From assembly GCA_027457225.1 (NCBI GenBank), contig DAIDTL010000043.1, positions 1 to 8,531 on the forward strand: a DNA stretch of 8,531 nucleotides, read 5' to 3'. The notes beneath the pieces are model-generated. The model did no database searches, was not told the origin of the DNA, and saw only the letters and a program-made list of their open reading frames with translations. Made by a program: the position numbers and the translations under genes. Source of the stretch: Ferrovaceae bacterium (lineage in GTDB: Bacteria > Pseudomonadota > Gammaproteobacteria > Burkholderiales > Ferrovaceae). Below, one piece after another: positions 1 to 7,605 of this stretch (position 1 is its first letter; every line of letters starts with the position of its first letter).

Positions 1-1194
1 AACCAGGCCAGTGCGCTCTGGGCACGCCCCAAGAATGAAATCACCGAGGAACAGTATCAGGAGTTTTACAAGCATGTCGGGCATGATTTTGAAGCCCCGT
101 TGGCCTGGAGCCACGCCCGTGTGGAAGGCAAGCAGGAATATACCGAACTGCTGTACATCCCGGCACGGGCGCCATTCGACCTGTGGGATCGTGAGCCACG
201 TCATGGCATCAAGCTTTATGTGCGTCGCGTGTTCATCATGGAGGACGCCAAGAAACTGCTGCCGCAGTATCTGCGATTCGTCCGTGGGGTCATCGACTCG
301 GCTGATTTGCCCCTCAATGTGTCCCGTGAGATCCTGCAGGAATCGAAAGATATCGATGCCATCCGCGCCGGCTGTACCAAAAAAGTCCTGGGGCTGCTGG
401 AAGACCTGGCTGAAAACCAGAAAGACAAGTACCGCATCTTCTGGAAAGAGTTTGGCAGCGTGTTCAAGGAAGGGGCCGGAGATGAGTTTGCCAATCGCGA
501 GAAGTGGGCAGGATTGTTGCGTTTCTCAACGACGCACACCGACCAGGAGGAACAGACAGAGTCCCTGAAGGATTACATCGGGCGCATGAAGGAAGGCCAG
601 GAGGCAATCTACTATGTGACGGCAGAGACGCATGCTGCCGCAAAGAACAGCCCCCACCTTGAAATCTTCCGCTCCAAAGGGGTCGAGGTGTTGCTGCTGT
701 CCGACCGTGTGGATGAATGGGTGGTCTCCCACCTTGAAAACTTCGAAGGCAGGAAACTGCAGTCCGTCGCCAAGGGGGATCTGGACCTGACCCCCTTGGG
801 CGGAGACGCCCCAAAAATTGAAACACCCCAGGGCGAAACCCTCAAGCCCCTGCTGGAAGCCATGAAGAGCGCCCTGGGGAATCGCGTCAAGGATGTTCGG
901 GTAAGCCATCGCCTGACCGAGTCTCCCGCCTGTCTGGTCACGGAGGAAGGCGGCATATCGGGCAACCTGGAACGAATGCTGAAGGCTGCCGGACAGCATG
1001 TCCCCGCTTCAAAACCAATTCTGGAAATCAACCCCGATCACCGTCTCGTGATCCGCCTGAAACTGGAAACCGATACGGCGCGTATCGCCGACTGGAGCCA
1101 GCTTTTATTTGAACAGTCGCTGCTGGCTGAGGGCGGGCAACTGGAAGACCCGGCCAGTTTTGTAAAACGGCTCAATCAGTTGATGCTTCAATAA
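1..1194 (+). CDS. htpG: Chaperone protein HtpG (Hsp90 family), 5'-truncated by window edge
   Basis: This is the bacterial Hsp90 homologue, a cytosolic ATP-dependent dimeric chaperone that remodels client proteins with the DnaK system. The frame is open from base 1 and ends at TAA 1192-1194, giving 397 visible residues. The family is about 620-640 residues long, so roughly 230 N-terminal residues (the ATP-binding domain) lie outside the window. Visible middle-domain signatures include NQASALWARPK at the window edge, WSHARVEGKQEYTELLYIP around residues 37-55, and LYVRRVFIMEDA followed by RFVRGVIDSADLPLNVSRE around residues 73-110. The last part, with ILEINPDHRLV and ending in LNQLMLQ, fits the C-terminal dimerisation domain. 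The ATG at position 100 is an internal methionine, because homology continues upstream of it. The gene converges on the minus-strand Nudix gene and overlaps its 3' end by 23 bp. No terminator hairpin with a T-run is visible after the stop. Identification is secure; the start lies outside the window. Confidence 0.97.
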   Translation, partial: NQASALWARPKNEITEEQYQEFYKHVGHDFEAPLAWSHARVEGKQEYTELLYIPARAPFDLWDREPRHGIKLYVRRVFIMEDAKKLLPQYLRFVRGVIDSADLPLNVSREILQESKDIDAIRAGCTKKVLGLLEDLAENQKDKYRIFWKEFGSVFKEGAGDEFANREKWAGLLRFSTTHTDQEEQTESLKDYIGRMKEGQEAIYYVTAETHAAAKNSPHLEIFRSKGVEVLLLSDRVDEWVVSHLENFEGRKLQSVAKGDLDLTPLGGDAPKIETPQGETLKPLLEAMKSALGNRVKDVRVSHRLTESPACLVTEEGGISGNLERMLKAAGQHVPASKPILEINPDHRLVIRLKLETDTARIADWSQLLFEQSLLAEGGQLEDPASFVKRLNQLMLQ

Positions 1195-1771
1195 CCCCGG
1201 CGCGTGGGCCCAGCGTTTTGAGCCAAAGCAAACCCGCCACTGTTTTGGCGTCGTTGATGATCCCCTCTTCGATCCAGCGGTAGGCTTGCTGCAACGGGAC
1301 AGGAAGCGTTTCAAGAAACTCTTCCTCGTCCCGGCGGTGGGCATCAAAACTCATCTGCCTTGCCAGAAAATATTCAATCCGTTCGGTGGAATAGGCAATG
1401 CACAGATGCAGGGTGGCCAGGTGCTCCCAGTGCGCCGCCACATATCCGGTTTCTTCAAGCAATTCACGTTGTGCCGCCTCCAGGGGCGGCTCTCCCGGCT
1501 CCAGCTTGCCCGCAGGGATCTCGTAATAGTGTTGGCGATTGGGATAACGATACTGGTATTCCAGCAACACGGTCTCTGAATCCAGCATGGGAATAATGGC
1601 TGCTGCGCCATTGTGGACGATGTACTCGCGTACGGTGGTTTGTCCATCGGGGAGCCTGACCGTATCCTGACGCACGTCAAGCAACCGGCCTTTGAAGACC
1701 TGTTGCGAGTCCACCATGTGCTCCGTGAAATCGTGCGGCAGTTCGGGAAACTTCGTCACGAAGCCTGTCAC
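1172..1771 (-). CDS. Nudix hydrolase, ADP-ribose pyrophosphatase-like
   Basis: Predicted to hydrolyse a nucleoside diphosphate linked to another moiety, most likely ADP-ribose to AMP plus ribose 5-phosphate, in the cytosol. With the start used here it has 199 residues. A complete Nudix box spans residues 88-110 (GX5EX7REUXEEXGU), with metal-binding R102, E103, E106 and E107. Upstream lies the VFKGRLLDVRQDTVRLPDG block and then a REYIVHNGAAAIIP strand, typical of the NudF/ADPRase subfamily. The proline found about 15 residues after the box in E. coli NudF is I125 here, so the substrate is less certain. Start choice: GTG at 1771 overlaps the nuoN stop as GTGA and keeps the DFTEHMVDSQQVFKG lead-in that I would expect in homologues. 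Alternatives are GTG 1801 (10 extra residues inside nuoN, no visible ribosome binding site) and ATG 1717 (GGAG only 3 nt upstream). It is the last gene of the nuo transcript, and its 3' end runs into the htpG 3' end. Confidence 0.88.
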   Translation of the reverse strand: MTGFVTKFPELPHDFTEHMVDSQQVFKGRLLDVRQDTVRLPDGQTTVREYIVHNGAAAIIPMLDSETVLLEYQYRYPNRQHYYEIPAGKLEPGEPPLEAAQRELLEETGYVAAHWEHLATLHLCIAYSTERIEYFLARQMSFDAHRRDEEEFLETLPVPLQQAYRWIEEGIINDAKTVAGLLWLKTLGPRAGVIEASTD

Positions 1772-3219
1772 CTCATGGATTGGCTGATGGACACCATGCA
1801 CAGATCAATCAGGGGTTGCGGCACAATACCGAACACCAGGATGGCGAGGCCGTTGAGTCCCACCAGCACGCGGTGATCGGTTTCAGCGATCAACGGACTG
1901 TTGTCTGCCGGCTCATCCATATACATGAGCTTGATCACGCGCAGGTAATAGAAGGCACCGATCAGCGACATCATGACTGCATACACCACAAGCCAGGTCA
2001 TGCCGGCGTCCAGCACTGTGCTCAGCACCGCGAGCTTGGCAAAGAAGCCCACCGACACGGGGATCCCGGCCATGGAAATCATCATCAGCAACATCATGAA
2101 TGCATACCAGGGGCTGCGCTTGTTCAGTCCTTTGAGGTCGTCCAACTGATCAGCTTCAAACCCCTCGCGACTGAGAATCAGGATGAGCCCGAAGGCACCA
2201 AGACTCATAAGAACGTACGCGACCACATAGAACATGGCAGCAGCATACCCTCCTAGCGAACCGGACAGAATACCCAACAACAGGAACCCCATGTGCGAAA
2301 TCGTGGAACTGTAGGCCAGCATGCGCTTGATGTTGGTCTGCGCGATGGCCGTAACGTTGCCTACCAGCATGGACAGCATCGCCACAATCACGAGCATCGA
2401 CTGCCAGTCTGAAACCATGGAGCCCAACGTACTCACCAGGAGCCGCATGAAGAACGCAAAGGCGGCCACCTTGGGTGCAGTGCTTACAAACAAGGTCACT
2501 GCCGTAGGGGCGCCTTCATACACATCGGGCACCCACATGTGAAAAGGCACCACCCCCAACTTGAATGCCAGGCCCGCCACCACAAACACCAGTCCGAACA
2601 CCAGGATGGCCGGATCTGCCGCGCCCGAGACGATGGCATTTGCCACCAACGGCATTTCCAGCGTGCCGGTGGCCCCATACAACATCGACAGGCCATACAA
2701 CAACAAGCCGGACGCCAGTGCTGCCAATACGAAATACTTCATGGCCGCTTCACTTGCCGAGGCCGAGTCCCGTTGCAAGGCAATCAACGCACACATCGAC
2801 AGGGATAACAGCTCGAGACCCAGGTACAGTACCAGGAAATGGTTGGCGGAAATCATCACCATGATCCCCAGCAGGGCGGACATGACCAGAACATAGAACT
2901 CCCCCCGGAACAGCCCGCGAGGCTGATTGTAGGCGCGCGAGTAAGCCATGACGAAGGACACCGCCACGATGGCCACGAGCTTGAGGGTACGGGCCATCGG
3001 GTCGTCGATGAACATTCCTCCAAACGTGGTGAGGATGTGGCCCGTCGCGCCCACCACCAGCAGCGCTGCCGTCACCACCAATGCCAGTTGTGAGCAGGCA
3101 TAAGTAAGGAAGCGTTTGGCTTCTGAAACAAACAGGTCCAGCATCAGGACGGCCGACAGCGCCATCAGCAGGAAAATTTCCGGATAAACCGGCACCAGGT
3201 TGGGAGTGGCGAAAGTCAT
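1768..3219 (-). CDS. nuoN: NADH-quinone oxidoreductase subunit N
   Basis: One of three antiporter-like proton-pumping subunits of complex I in the cytoplasmic membrane, adjoining NuoK and NuoM. It has 483 residues, close to the roughly 485 usual for bacterial NuoN, and is made almost entirely of hydrophobic helices (about 14 expected for the family). Expected functional residues are present: the TM5-type glutamate in LGLELLSLSM (E136), the TM7 lysine in LAFKLGVVPFHMWVPDVYEG (K220), the TM8 lysine in TAPKVAAF (K250), and the TM12 lysine in VGFFAKLAVL (K395). ATG codons stand in tandem at 3222 and 3219. The second is preferred because GGAG (3225-3228) lies 5 nt upstream of it and only 2 nt from the first. 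The gap to the nuoM stop is about 10 nt. The stop TGA at 1768-1770 overlaps the GTG proposed for the downstream Nudix gene, suggesting translational coupling. Confidence 0.96.
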   Translation of the reverse strand: MTFATPNLVPVYPEIFLLMALSAVLMLDLFVSEAKRFLTYACSQLALVVTAALLVVGATGHILTTFGGMFIDDPMARTLKLVAIVAVSFVMAYSRAYNQPRGLFRGEFYVLVMSALLGIMVMISANHFLVLYLGLELLSLSMCALIALQRDSASASEAAMKYFVLAALASGLLLYGLSMLYGATGTLEMPLVANAIVSGAADPAILVFGLVFVVAGLAFKLGVVPFHMWVPDVYEGAPTAVTLFVSTAPKVAAFAFFMRLLVSTLGSMVSDWQSMLVIVAMLSMLVGNVTAIAQTNIKRMLAYSSTISHMGFLLLGILSGSLGGYAAAMFYVVAYVLMSLGAFGLILILSREGFEADQLDDLKGLNKRSPWYAFMMLLMMISMAGIPVSVGFFAKLAVLSTVLDAGMTWLVVYAVMMSLIGAFYYLRVIKLMYMDEPADNSPLIAETDHRVLVGLNGLAILVFGIVPQPLIDLCMVSISQSMR

Positions 3220-3224
3220 CATCG

Positions 3225-3228
3225 CTCC
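3225..3228 (-). promoter_or_regulatory. Ribosome binding site of nuoN
   Basis: GGAG lies just after the nuoM stop codon, 5 nt before ATG 3219 and 2 nt before ATG 3222. The spacing favours the second of the two tandem ATG codons as the nuoN start. Confidence 0.55.
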
Positions 3229-3229
3229 A

Positions 3230-4714
3230 TCAATACTTCGGGACCGAGGTTTGCTCGATCAGCTGCTGCACCGTGGCATGCATGGTGTCAGTGAAGGGCT
3301 TTGGATACAGGCCCATGGCCAGTACCAGAATGGCCAGGAGGGCCAGAAACAGGGTTTCGCGCTTGTTGATGTCCTTGAGTTCGGCCACATGTGGGTTGGC
3401 GACGGCACCGAACACCACCCGCTTGTACATCCAGAGCGTGTAGGCCGCACCAAAAATGAGGGTGGTGGCCGCCAGTGCCGCATACCAGAAGTTGACCTGG
3501 ATTGCGCTCAGGATCACGATAAATTCCCCGATAAACCCGCTGGTTCCCGGCAGGCCTGCATTGGCCATGGCAAACAACATGAAAAATGCGGCAAAAGTGG
3601 GCATGGTGTTGACCACACCGCCGTAATCTGAAATCTGGCGCGAGTGCATCCGGTCATAGAGCACCCCGATGCACAAAAACATGGCCCCCGAGATAAATCC
3701 ATGGGAAATCATTTGCAGAAGTCCCCCTTCCACACCCATGGGGTTGAACATAAAAAATCCCAGTGTGACAAATCCCATGTGGGCAATGGAGGAATAGGCC
3801 ACCAGCTTTTTCATGTCGTTCTGCACCAGCGCGACCAGTCCGATGTAAACCACAGCGATCAGCGACAAGGCGATGATGAATCCGGACAGGGCATGACTGG
3901 CATCAGGAGTGATCGGCAGATTGAAGCGCAGAAATCCGTACGCCCCGATCTTGAGGGTGATGGCCGCCAAAATGACCGAGCCTCCGGTAGGGGCTTCCAC
4001 GTGGGCATCAGGTAACCAGGTATGCAGCGGCCACATGGGCACCTTGACCGCAAAAGACATGAAGAATGCCAGGAAAATCAGCACCTGGACCCCGAGAGGT
4101 AATGGCAGGATCTGAAACTTGATGATCTCGAAAGAACCGCCTGCTTCAAAATACAGGTAGATGAATGCCGCCAGCATCAACAAGGAACCCAGCAAGGTGT
4201 ACAGAAAAAACTTGATGGCGGCATAGACCCGACGCGGCCCTCCCCAGACCCCGATGATCAGGAACATGGGAATCAGCATGGCTTCGAAAAACACGTAGAA
4301 CAGGATGGCATCCAGCGCAGCAAACACCCCGTTGATCAGCCCGGACATGATCAGGAATGCAGCCATGTACTGCGCCAGGCGCTTTTCGATGACCACCCAT
4401 CCGGCAATCACCACCAGAAGGGTCATGAAGCTGTTGAGCAGCACAAACCACAGGGAAATGCCGTCAATGCCCAGATGGTAGTTGATGTTGAAAGCCGGAA
4501 TCCACGGCGCCATCTCAACAAACTGCATGGATGCCGTGTCATTTGAAAAATACAGGTACAGAGGCACCGTGACCGCAAAGCCCAGCACAGCGCCGACCAG
4601 CGCTATCCAGCGGGTAGTACACCCGCTGTTTTTTGGGCTGCCGGTCACCAGAACCACCACACCTGCAAGAATGGGCAGCCAGATGCTAAGAGACAGAAAG
4701 TAATTTGCAGTCAT
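3230..4714 (-). CDS. nuoM: NADH-quinone oxidoreductase subunit M
   Basis: The middle antiporter-like proton channel of the complex I membrane arm, between NuoL and NuoN. It has 494 residues, a normal length for the family (E. coli about 509). Key residues are visible: E144 in YVFFEAMLIPMF (TM5), K224 in FAVKVPMWPLHTWLPDAHVEAP (TM7), K255 in ITLKIGAYGFLRF (TM8), H338 in QMISHGFISGAMF, and E397 in GFIGEFIV (TM12, where NuoM carries glutamate while NuoL and NuoN carry lysine). The LVQNDMKKLVAYSSIAHMGF segment is the shared antiporter-family signature. The start is ATG 4714, 4 nt after the nuoL stop. The best ribosome binding site is AAGG inside the end of nuoL, about 9 nt upstream, so translation is probably coupled to nuoL. 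No frameshift or unusual composition is seen. Confidence 0.97.
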   Translation of the reverse strand: MTANYFLSLSIWLPILAGVVVLVTGSPKNSGCTTRWIALVGAVLGFAVTVPLYLYFSNDTASMQFVEMAPWIPAFNINYHLGIDGISLWFVLLNSFMTLLVVIAGWVVIEKRLAQYMAAFLIMSGLINGVFAALDAILFYVFFEAMLIPMFLIIGVWGGPRRVYAAIKFFLYTLLGSLLMLAAFIYLYFEAGGSFEIIKFQILPLPLGVQVLIFLAFFMSFAVKVPMWPLHTWLPDAHVEAPTGGSVILAAITLKIGAYGFLRFNLPITPDASHALSGFIIALSLIAVVYIGLVALVQNDMKKLVAYSSIAHMGFVTLGFFMFNPMGVEGGLLQMISHGFISGAMFLCIGVLYDRMHSRQISDYGGVVNTMPTFAAFFMLFAMANAGLPGTSGFIGEFIVILSAIQVNFWYAALAATTLIFGAAYTLWMYKRVVFGAVANPHVAELKDINKRETLFLALLAILVLAMGLYPKPFTDTMHATVQQLIEQTSVPKY

Positions 4715-4718
4715 GAGG

Positions 4719-6674
4719 TTACGCCTTGACGAACCACAGGCTCATCATGATGAACACTCCAAAAATCATGACGAAGGCATAGTGGTAAATGTATCCGGTT
4801 TGTACCCGGCGCAACCGGGCCGACAGGCGTCCCACCAGGTTGGCAGTGCCGTTGACCATCATGCCGTCAATCATGGTGATATCGCCCTTGTGCCACAGTC
4901 CGCTGCCCACTTTGAGGGCACCGCCCGCAAAAAAGACTTCATTGAAACGGTCAAAGTAGTACTTGTTGTCCAGCAGGGTATACAACCCGCCAAAGCGGGC
5001 CTTGAGGGCGGCTGGAATATCCGTCCACTTGAGGTACAACGCCGCAGCGCAAGCAATGCCCGCAAGTGCCAGCCAGAAAGGCAGGGCCATCACGCCGTGT
5101 TCGATGAACCCGTTAACGCCTTGCCACTCTTCCCGCATTGCCTGCATGCCGCCGTTGCCCGGCAGCACGGTGATGGAATGGCCAAAGTACTGGCCGATCA
5201 CCATGGGCTCGATATACAAGTAGCCTGCCAACACTGAAGGAATGGCCAACAGGATCAACGGCAAGGTAATCACCCAGGGGGATTCATGCAGGTGCTCCAG
5301 GGTGTGGTGATCCATGCGCGGCTTACCGTGGAACGTCATGAACAACATCCTGAAACTATAGAATGCGGTAATGAACACCCCTGCCACGACAGCGAAGGTG
5401 GCGTAGCCCGCACCCGGAATGGTGCTGCCCTGCACTGCCTCGATGAGGGCGTCCTTGGAAAAGAATCCGGCAAAAGGCGGAATGCCCGCAAGCGCGAGAG
5501 AACCAATCAACGTCGTCACGTAAGTAATGGGCATATATTTGCGCAGCCCACCCATGTGGCGCATGTCCTGTTCATGATGCAAGGCATGGATCACCGAACC
5601 CGCACCCAGGAACAGCAGGGCCTTGAAGAAAGCGTGGGTCCCCAGGTGAAAAATGGCTATGGGATAAGCCGAAGCGCCCAGCGCCACCGTCATGTAGCCC
5701 AACTGTGACAGGGTGGAATAGGCCACCACCCGCTTGATGTCATTCTGGATGATGCCCAGAAAGGCCATGAACAGCGCCGTGCTGGCACCAACAACCAGCA
5801 CCACCGAACGGGCCGTTTCGGACAGTTCAAACAAGGGGGACATGCGCGACACCATGAAAATCCCGGCCGTCACCATGGTGGCTGCGTGGATCAATGCCGA
5901 AATCGGCGTGGGGCCTTCCATCGAGTCGGGCAACCAGACATGCAAGGGCATTTGGGCCGACTTGCCCATGGCGCCAACGAATAACAGGATGCAGACCACG
6001 CTCAGCAACGATACCGGGCTGCCCGGAATCAACAGGATGCTGTCCTGCGCCAGCAAGGGGGCACGTTCAAACACGGTGACATAGTCGAGTGAACCAAAGT
6101 GAGCCAGAATCAGGCCGATTCCAAGCAGAAATCCAAGGTCTCCCACCCGGTTGACGAGAAATGCCTTGAGACTGGCATAAATGGCCGTGGGACGGGTATA
6201 CCAGAAACCAATCAGCAGATACGACATCAGTCCGACGGCTTCCCAGCCAAAAAACAGCTGCAGGAAATTGTTGGCCATGACCAGCATCAACATGGAAAAG
6301 GTAAACAGCGAGATGTAGCTGAAGAAGCGCTGATAGCCTGGATCATCGTGCATATAGCCAATGGTGTAGATATGCACCGTCAATGACACAAAGGTCACTA
6401 CCAGCATCAAGGTCACTGTAAGGGGGTCAATCAGGAATCCCACAACCAGCGAGATATCCTCTGTCGTCAGCCAGGTATAGACCGTACCGTTGAATATATG
6501 GCCTGCATAGACGTCCTGGGCAATCACGATGGATGCCACGAAGGAGATGGCCACCCCCAAGGTAGTGACAACATGGCTTCCGGTGTGCCCCAGAGCCTTG
6601 CCAAACAGGCCAGCCAGGAGGGCTCCCACCAGGGGTGCCAGGGGAACCAGCAGATACAGGCTAAACATGCTCAT
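4719..6674 (-). CDS. nuoL: NADH-quinone oxidoreductase subunit L
   Basis: The distal antiporter-like proton channel of complex I, which in this family also supplies the long lateral amphipathic helix HL that clamps the membrane arm. It has 651 residues, within the usual range of about 610-690. Conserved features in order are E145 in FFGWEAVGLMSYLLIGFWY (TM5), K238 in AMGKSAQMPLHVWLPDSMEGPTP (TM7), H263 in ALIHAATMVTAGIF, the IIQNDIKRVVAYSTLSQLGYM signature around residues 308-328, H347 and K351 in THAFFKALLFL, and K407 in PPFAGFFSKDAL (TM12). The region from about residue 555, including LDNKYYFDRFNEVFF, matches the HL-helix part, and the extreme C-terminus is a final membrane helix. ATG 6674 is chosen over ATG 6668 because AAGGA at 6685-6689 lies 10 nt from the former and 16 nt from the latter. 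The gap to the nuoK stop is 6 nt. Confidence 0.97.
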   Translation of the reverse strand: MSMFSLYLLVPLAPLVGALLAGLFGKALGHTGSHVVTTLGVAISFVASIVIAQDVYAGHIFNGTVYTWLTTEDISLVVGFLIDPLTVTLMLVVTFVSLTVHIYTIGYMHDDPGYQRFFSYISLFTFSMLMLVMANNFLQLFFGWEAVGLMSYLLIGFWYTRPTAIYASLKAFLVNRVGDLGFLLGIGLILAHFGSLDYVTVFERAPLLAQDSILLIPGSPVSLLSVVCILLFVGAMGKSAQMPLHVWLPDSMEGPTPISALIHAATMVTAGIFMVSRMSPLFELSETARSVVLVVGASTALFMAFLGIIQNDIKRVVAYSTLSQLGYMTVALGASAYPIAIFHLGTHAFFKALLFLGAGSVIHALHHEQDMRHMGGLRKYMPITYVTTLIGSLALAGIPPFAGFFSKDALIEAVQGSTIPGAGYATFAVVAGVFITAFYSFRMLFMTFHGKPRMDHHTLEHLHESPWVITLPLILLAIPSVLAGYLYIEPMVIGQYFGHSITVLPGNGGMQAMREEWQGVNGFIEHGVMALPFWLALAGIACAAALYLKWTDIPAALKARFGGLYTLLDNKYYFDRFNEVFFAGGALKVGSGLWHKGDITMIDGMMVNGTANLVGRLSARLRRVQTGYIYHYAFVMIFGVFIMMSLWFVKA

Positions 6675-6680
6675 GGAGGA

Positions 6681-6986
6681 TCATTCCTTGAGGCTGTCCA
6701 GATCATCCACATTGATGGAGTGGATGTTTCGGAACAGCACGACCAGAATCGCAAGACCGATGGCGGACTCGGCAGCCGCGACGGTCAGGATGAAAAACAC
6801 GAAGACCTGCCCTGCCATATCGTGCAGGTAATGGGAGAACGCCACAAAATTGAGATTGACGGCCAGCAACATCAGTTCGATGCACATCAGAAGAATGATG
6901 AGATTTTTCCGGTTGAGAAAAATGCCCACCACACTGATGGCAAACAACACGGCGCCCAGCATCAGGTAATCGGTCAGATTGATCAT
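6681..6986 (-). CDS. nuoK: NADH-quinone oxidoreductase subunit K
   Basis: A small three-helix membrane subunit of complex I that links the quinone-chamber region (NuoH, NuoA, NuoJ) to the NuoN channel. It has 101 residues, the standard bacterial length. The two functionally important membrane glutamates are present: E37 in LLMCIELMLLAVN (TM2) and E73 in TVAAAESAIGLAI (TM3), equivalent to E. coli E36 and E72. GIFLNRKNLI and NFVAFSHYL are also typical. The start is ATG 6986, which overlaps the nuoJ TGA by one base (TGATG) and has AAAGGA 6 nt upstream. An in-frame TTG at 6989 would add one residue but has worse spacing and no support from family length. The tight overlap implies translation coupled to nuoJ. 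Confidence 0.97.
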   Translation of the reverse strand: MINLTDYLMLGAVLFAISVVGIFLNRKNLIILLMCIELMLLAVNLNFVAFSHYLHDMAGQVFVFFILTVAAAESAIGLAILVVLFRNIHSINVDDLDSLKE

Positions 6987-7591
6987 CAATGGTCCTTTTC
7001 GGCGCGCATGGCTACGATACGAAGTCGATCAGCCGCCTTGACGCGGACCTGTTGCGCCGGATCCATATGCTTGGAATCCTTGCGCCGCCGCAGCGTCAGG
7101 GCGATGGCCGCCACGATGGCCACCAGCAGGATGACTGCAGCCAGTTCGAAGGGGTAAACATAATCGGTATACAGCACAAGCCCCAACTCCCGGGTATTGC
7201 TGACGTTTTCCGCGGCAGGTGCGATATTTGCGCCCAGGTTGACGAATTGCCTGCTCGTCACGACCAGCACCATTTCCACCACCATCAGCACGGCTACCCC
7301 TGCGCCCAGGGGCAGATGCTTCCAAAAACCTTCGCGCAGCCGTTCAAGGTCGACATTCAGCATCATCACCACAAACAGGAACAACACCATCACCGCACCC
7401 ACATAAACCAGCACCAGGGCGATCGCCAGGAACTCGGCCTCCAGCATCATCCACAAACCGGCGCCGTTGAAAAATGCCAGCACCAGAAACAGCGCCGCAT
7501 GGACCGGGTTACGCGCCGTGATCACGCCCGCCGCAGCAGCCAGCAACACCAGTGCGAAGCCGGAAAATATCAGTACGGAAAAATCAGTCAC
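6986..7591 (-). CDS. nuoJ: NADH-quinone oxidoreductase subunit J
   Basis: A membrane subunit of complex I, with five transmembrane helices in the family, that packs between NuoH, NuoA and NuoK. Its TM3 pi-bulge takes part in conformational coupling. It has 201 residues, normal for the family. The diagnostic segment LVYVGAVMVLFLFVVMMLNVD spans residues 61-81 with Y63 and G65, preceded by ARNPVHAALFLVLAFFNGAGLWMMLEAEF. The charged C-terminal tail after about residue 168 is predicted to lie outside the membrane. The start codon is GTG at 7591. It is supported by AAGGA (7600-7604) 8 nt upstream, which overlaps the nuoI stop codon. No ATG lies nearby in frame, and the N-terminal helix must start about here. 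The gap to nuoI is 11 nt, and the gene overlaps the start of nuoK by one base. Confidence 0.96.
   Translation of the reverse strand: MTDFSVLIFSGFALVLLAAAAGVITARNPVHAALFLVLAFFNGAGLWMMLEAEFLAIALVLVYVGAVMVLFLFVVMMLNVDLERLREGFWKHLPLGAGVAVLMVVEMVLVVTSRQFVNLGANIAPAAENVSNTRELGLVLYTDYVYPFELAAVILLVAIVAAIALTLRRRKDSKHMDPAQQVRVKAADRLRIVAMRAEKDH
6993..6998 (-). promoter_or_regulatory. Ribosome binding site of nuoK
   Basis: AAAGGA lies within the last codons of nuoJ, 6 nt before ATG 6986. It decides the nuoK start in favour of this ATG over the TTG at 6989. Its position inside nuoJ fits translational coupling. Confidence 0.7.
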
Positions 7592-7599
7592 CTTGACGT

Positions 7600-7605
7600 T
7601 CCTTA
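7600..7605 (-). promoter_or_regulatory. Ribosome binding site of nuoJ, overlapping the nuoI stop
   Basis: TAAGGA combines the nuoI stop codon TAA with the AAGGA Shine-Dalgarno sequence for nuoJ, 8 nt before its GTG start. It is the main sequence support for the non-ATG start of nuoJ. Confidence 0.7.

Noticed and set aside
526..999. A 157-codon minus-strand open frame inside htpG
   Set aside because: htpG is conserved along the whole stretch, and the antisense product resembles nothing recognisable.
1096..1128. A 7-bp perfect inverted repeat (AGCCAGC/GCTGGCT) with a 19-nt loop, possible terminator for the minus-strand transcript
   Set aside because: The loop is long and no T-run follows on either strand; it lies in conserved htpG coding sequence and is likely chance.
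1222..1250. A weak GCCAAA/TTTGGC inverted repeat after the htpG stop, possible htpG terminator
   Set aside because: Only 6 bp, AT-rich at the loop side, a long loop and no following T-run; it lies in Nudix coding sequence.
1780..2256. A 158-codon plus-strand open frame antisense to nuoN, His-rich
   Set aside because: A shadow of nuoN's membrane-helix codons; it is not a metal-binding protein gene, because the histidines follow the opposite-strand Met/Val codons.
1768..6674. nuoL, nuoM and nuoN considered as a possible Mrp-type Na+/H+ antiporter cluster
   Set aside because: Their order after nuoH-I-J-K, the lengths and the subunit-specific residues (glutamate in NuoM TM12, HL region in NuoL) fit complex I, and no mrpC/E/F/G-like small subunits are present.
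6498..7157. A 219-codon plus-strand open frame antisense to nuoL, nuoK and nuoJ
   Set aside because: Same artefact of high-GC antisense reading: His/Gln/Asp-rich low-information sequence with no family resemblance.
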